NCBI GenBank assembly: GCA_013041835.1
Contig: JABDRH010000301.1
Location: 1-6,901 of the forward strand
Source: Desulfatitalea sp.
Lineage (GTDB): Bacteria; Desulfobacterota; Desulfobacteria; Desulfobacterales; Desulfosarcinaceae
Reading direction: 5' to 3'
DNA: 6,901 bases
Under the pieces are notes generated by a model that made no database searches, was not told where the DNA came from, and worked only from the letters and a program-made list of their open reading frames with translations. This document shows, piece by piece, positions 5,701 through 6,901 of this stretch. How positions within the stretch are numbered: the stretch's first letter is position 1; each line of letters starts with the position of its first letter. A program made the translations under genes and the position numbers.

Positions 5701-6901
5701 GGTGGTGGCATCGTGTTCTCCCAGGACCCATGAACCCTTGTTTCAGGAGACCATCCGCGAAGCAGGCCTGAACAAGTACCTGTTCGAGATGGCCAACATT
5801 CGCGATCAGAACACCTGGGTGCACATGCACAACCCGGGCAAGGCCACCGAGAAGGCAAAGGACTTGGTGCGCATGGCCGTGGCCAAAGCGGCCCACATCG
5901 AGCCTCTCTACCATGTCCAGGTGCCCATTACCAAGGCGGCCCTGGTGGTGGGCGGCGGCGTGGCCGGCATGGAGGCGGCCCTGGGCGTGGCCGAGCAGGG
6001 CTGTGATGTCTATTTGATCGAACGTGACGGCCGGCTGGGCGGCAATGCGCGCCTGCTGCGCTCCACCTGGCAGGGCGAGGACCTCCAGGCGTACCTGAAA
6101 GGGCTCATCCAACGGGTCGAGCAGCACCCGCGCATCCACCTGCATCTGAACAGTGAAGTGACCGCCACCCACGGCGCCCTGGGCAACATCAGTTCCACAG
6201 TGAAGGACGGTCTCGGCCGCTGTACAGATATTTTCCACGGCGTCACCATACTGGCCGTGGGCGCCAAGGAGCACAAGCCCAGTGACTTTCTTTACGGCAA
6301 GCACCCCGGAGTGATGACGCACCTGGATCTGGATGCAGCCATGGCCCGCGACGATGACCGGCTGGACCAGACCCGGTGCGCCGTTTTCATCCAATGCGTG
6401 GGCTCGCGCACCGAGCAGCGGCCATATTGCAGCAAGATCTGTTGCACCCATAGCCTCAAGGGCGCTTTGGCTCTGAAGGCCAGACGCCCCGGCATGAAAG
6501 TCTTCATTCTCTACCGTGACATCCGCGCCTACGGCTTGCGCGAAAAACTATACCAGGAGGCCCGCAACCAGGGGATCATTTTCGTGCGTTTCGACCCGGA
6601 CAATCCGCCCAGCGCCGCCATTTCGGGCGAGGCGCAACTGTTGCTCACCGTCACCGACCACGTGTTGCGTCGTCCCATCCGTATCAAGCCGGACCTGCTC
6701 GTTCTGGCCGCCGGCATCGAAGCCGGTAACAACCAGCCGCTCTTCGAGTTGTTCAAGGTGCCAGTCAACGACGACGGTTTCCTTATCGAGGCGCATGCCA
6801 AGCTGCGGCCGGTGGATTTTGCTTCCGAAGGCATTTTCCTGGCCGGGCTGGCCCACTATCCCAAGCCCATGGAAGAGAGCATCGCTCAAGCCAAGGCCGC
6901 G
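2759..6901 (+). CDS. hdrA: Large HdrA-like flavoprotein with nested GltD domain and second HdrA module, 3'-truncated
   Basis: The frame stays open for 1381 codons to the window end. Module 1 begins with an HdrA FAD domain (GxGxxG at 11-16; TFPTNDCSMC with C55 and C58) and a ferredoxin motif C107xxC110xxC113xxxC117P. A GltD-like flavoprotein follows from about 152 to 560. It has Fe-S cysteines C157, C161, C196, C200, C204 and C208, an FAD site GGGPAG (253-258), an NAD(P)H site GGGNVAMD (384-391) with YRRS (408-411), and AGGDAV (527-532). Then come a six-Cys ferredoxin motif (C619-C635) and the rest of HdrA, including C718-x13-C732-x3-C736-C737 and PKDIP (874-878). Module 2 starts with VFVCNCG (923-929), then GGGVAG (1065-1070) and C1213-x10-C1224-x3-C1228-C1229, and ends at AHYPKPMEESIAQA. 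The missing C-terminus probably holds further ferredoxin motifs. No UGA interrupts it, so the HdrA part seen here has Cys only. It probably transfers electrons from NAD(P)H, through two FAD sites of HdrA type and many clusters, to the HdrC-HdrB protein upstream, possibly with bifurcation. The physiological partner is inferred from gene order. Confidence 0.88.
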   Translation, partial: MTTTGSVLVAGGGIAGIQASLDLAEAGYKVYLTERGSAIGGKMAQLDKTFPTNDCSMCIISPKLVEAGRHLNIELLPLTEVREVNGDPGDFTVRLRQMPRFIDMDKCTACGECAKVCPIEVSNPFDEGLRDKKAAYKLYPQAMPGAYAIDKRGTAPCKATCPANVAVQGWIALMRQGHPEKALALFKEAHPFPGVCGRVCHHPCETACTRIKVDEPLGIQYLHRYLADLDMQAEVRYLPEKKAAKNKTVAVIGGGPAGLTCAYYLAIEGYAVTVFEKHDVLGGMLVLGIPEYRLPRDVVEAEIQTIRDLGVTFKTGVEMGKDITIGQLRDEGFSAFFLGIGSQECKSLGIEGEAFSGVFPGMDYLRRTNLGEAVPLGDRVAVIGGGNVAMDCVRTALRRGAKQPLILYRRSEAEMPASADEIAECRDEGIEIMTLVNPVRVIESAGQVTGIACIKMELGEPDPSGRRRPVPVAGSEFTIEVDAVIPAIGQESDWACLTDECACTLSDWGTMQVDPVTLQTSDSDIFAGGDAVTGPATVVEAIEAGKQAAISIDRFIQGADLVAGRGELLAVATDIPLSGVQQAARVAMPHMDPKARIANFQEVQLGYDETHARTEADRCLACGICSECNQCVKACLAGAVDHRQAPTEREINVGAVILAPGFAPYDPTPYETYSYSQHPNVVTSLEFERMLSASGPFTGHLVRPSDHREPKRVAWLQCVGSRDINHCDNGYCSSVCCMYANKQAVIAKEHSEHPLETVIFFMDMRTFGKDFDKYQLRAQDEHGVRFVRSRIHSVYPEKGERLRIIYATEAGTTAEETFDLVVLSVGLTADSGARQMAERLGIALNAHGFAQTSDTTPVQTSRPGIFVCGAFAEPKDIPHSVMEASAAAACAGERLADARWSLTQTKSLPPETDITGQPPRIGVFVCNCGINIGGVADVPAVRDYARDLPHVVHVEDNLFSCSQDNQVHIKEVITQKQINRVVVASCSPRTHEPLFQETIREAGLNKYLFEMANIRDQNTWVHMHNPGKATEKAKDLVRMAVAKAAHIEPLYHVQVPITKAALVVGGGVAGMEAALGVAEQGCDVYLIERDGRLGGNARLLRSTWQGEDLQAYLKGLIQRVEQHPRIHLHLNSEVTATHGALGNISSTVKDGLGRCTDIFHGVTILAVGAKEHKPSDFLYGKHPGVMTHLDLDAAMARDDDRLDQTRCAVFIQCVGSRTEQRPYCSKICCTHSLKGALALKARRPGMKVFILYRDIRAYGLREKLYQEARNQGIIFVRFDPDNPPSAAISGEAQLLLTVTDHVLRRPIRIKPDLLVLAAGIEAGNNQPLFELFKVPVNDDGFLIEAHAKLRPVDFASEGIFLAGLAHYPKPMEESIAQAKAA

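Noticed and set aside
2825..6451. Long open frames on the minus strand (2825-4315 and 4487-6451).
   Set aside because: They lie wholly opposite the HdrA-like gene, whose protein is clearly recognisable along its full length. Their translations are rich in His, Gly and Ala with no domain, as expected opposite GC-rich codons.

Overview
The window reads as chromosomal DNA of an anaerobic, GC-rich bacterium, most likely a Desulfobacterota (deltaproteobacterial) sulfate reducer or a related syntroph that uses the Wood-Ljungdahl pathway. This is inferred from a methylenetetrahydrofolate reductase gene placed next to large heterodisulfide-reductase-like (Hdr) genes, an HdrA fused to a GltD-like flavoprotein, and apparent use of selenocysteine. 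No taxonomic marker is present. All genes lie on the + strand and look like one transcriptional unit that is cut at both ends.

Layout: positions 1-324 hold the 3' part of a response-regulator receiver domain. Positions 349-1227 hold metF. Positions 1228-1393 are a 166-base gap with a perfect 11-bp inverted repeat. Positions 1394-2680 hold one HdrC-HdrB fusion protein whose frame is crossed by a single in-frame UGA (2111-2113). Positions 2759-6901 hold the first 1381 codons of a very large HdrA-like flavoprotein that runs off the window.

The main observation is the UGA. The reading frame on both sides is the same, the two halves together make one HdrC-HdrB protein, and the UGA sits where relatives carry Cys in a T-E-C-G-H-type motif. 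Directly after it is a nested stem-loop with the geometry of a bacterial SECIS element: 22 nt from UGA to the apical loop, and a G among the first two loop bases. The simplest reading is a 428-residue selenoprotein with Sec at residue 240, which ordinary annotation would split into two genes.

Working together (inference): the HdrA-like protein carries two HdrA modules. The first has a complete GltD-type NAD(P)H-oxidising flavoprotein inserted into it. It could accept electrons from NAD(P)H and pass them through its Fe-S clusters to the HdrC-HdrB selenoprotein and to MetF. This resembles the MetF-Hdr complexes proposed for acetogens, with possible flavin-based electron bifurcation. No MetV or MvhD gene is visible inside the window.
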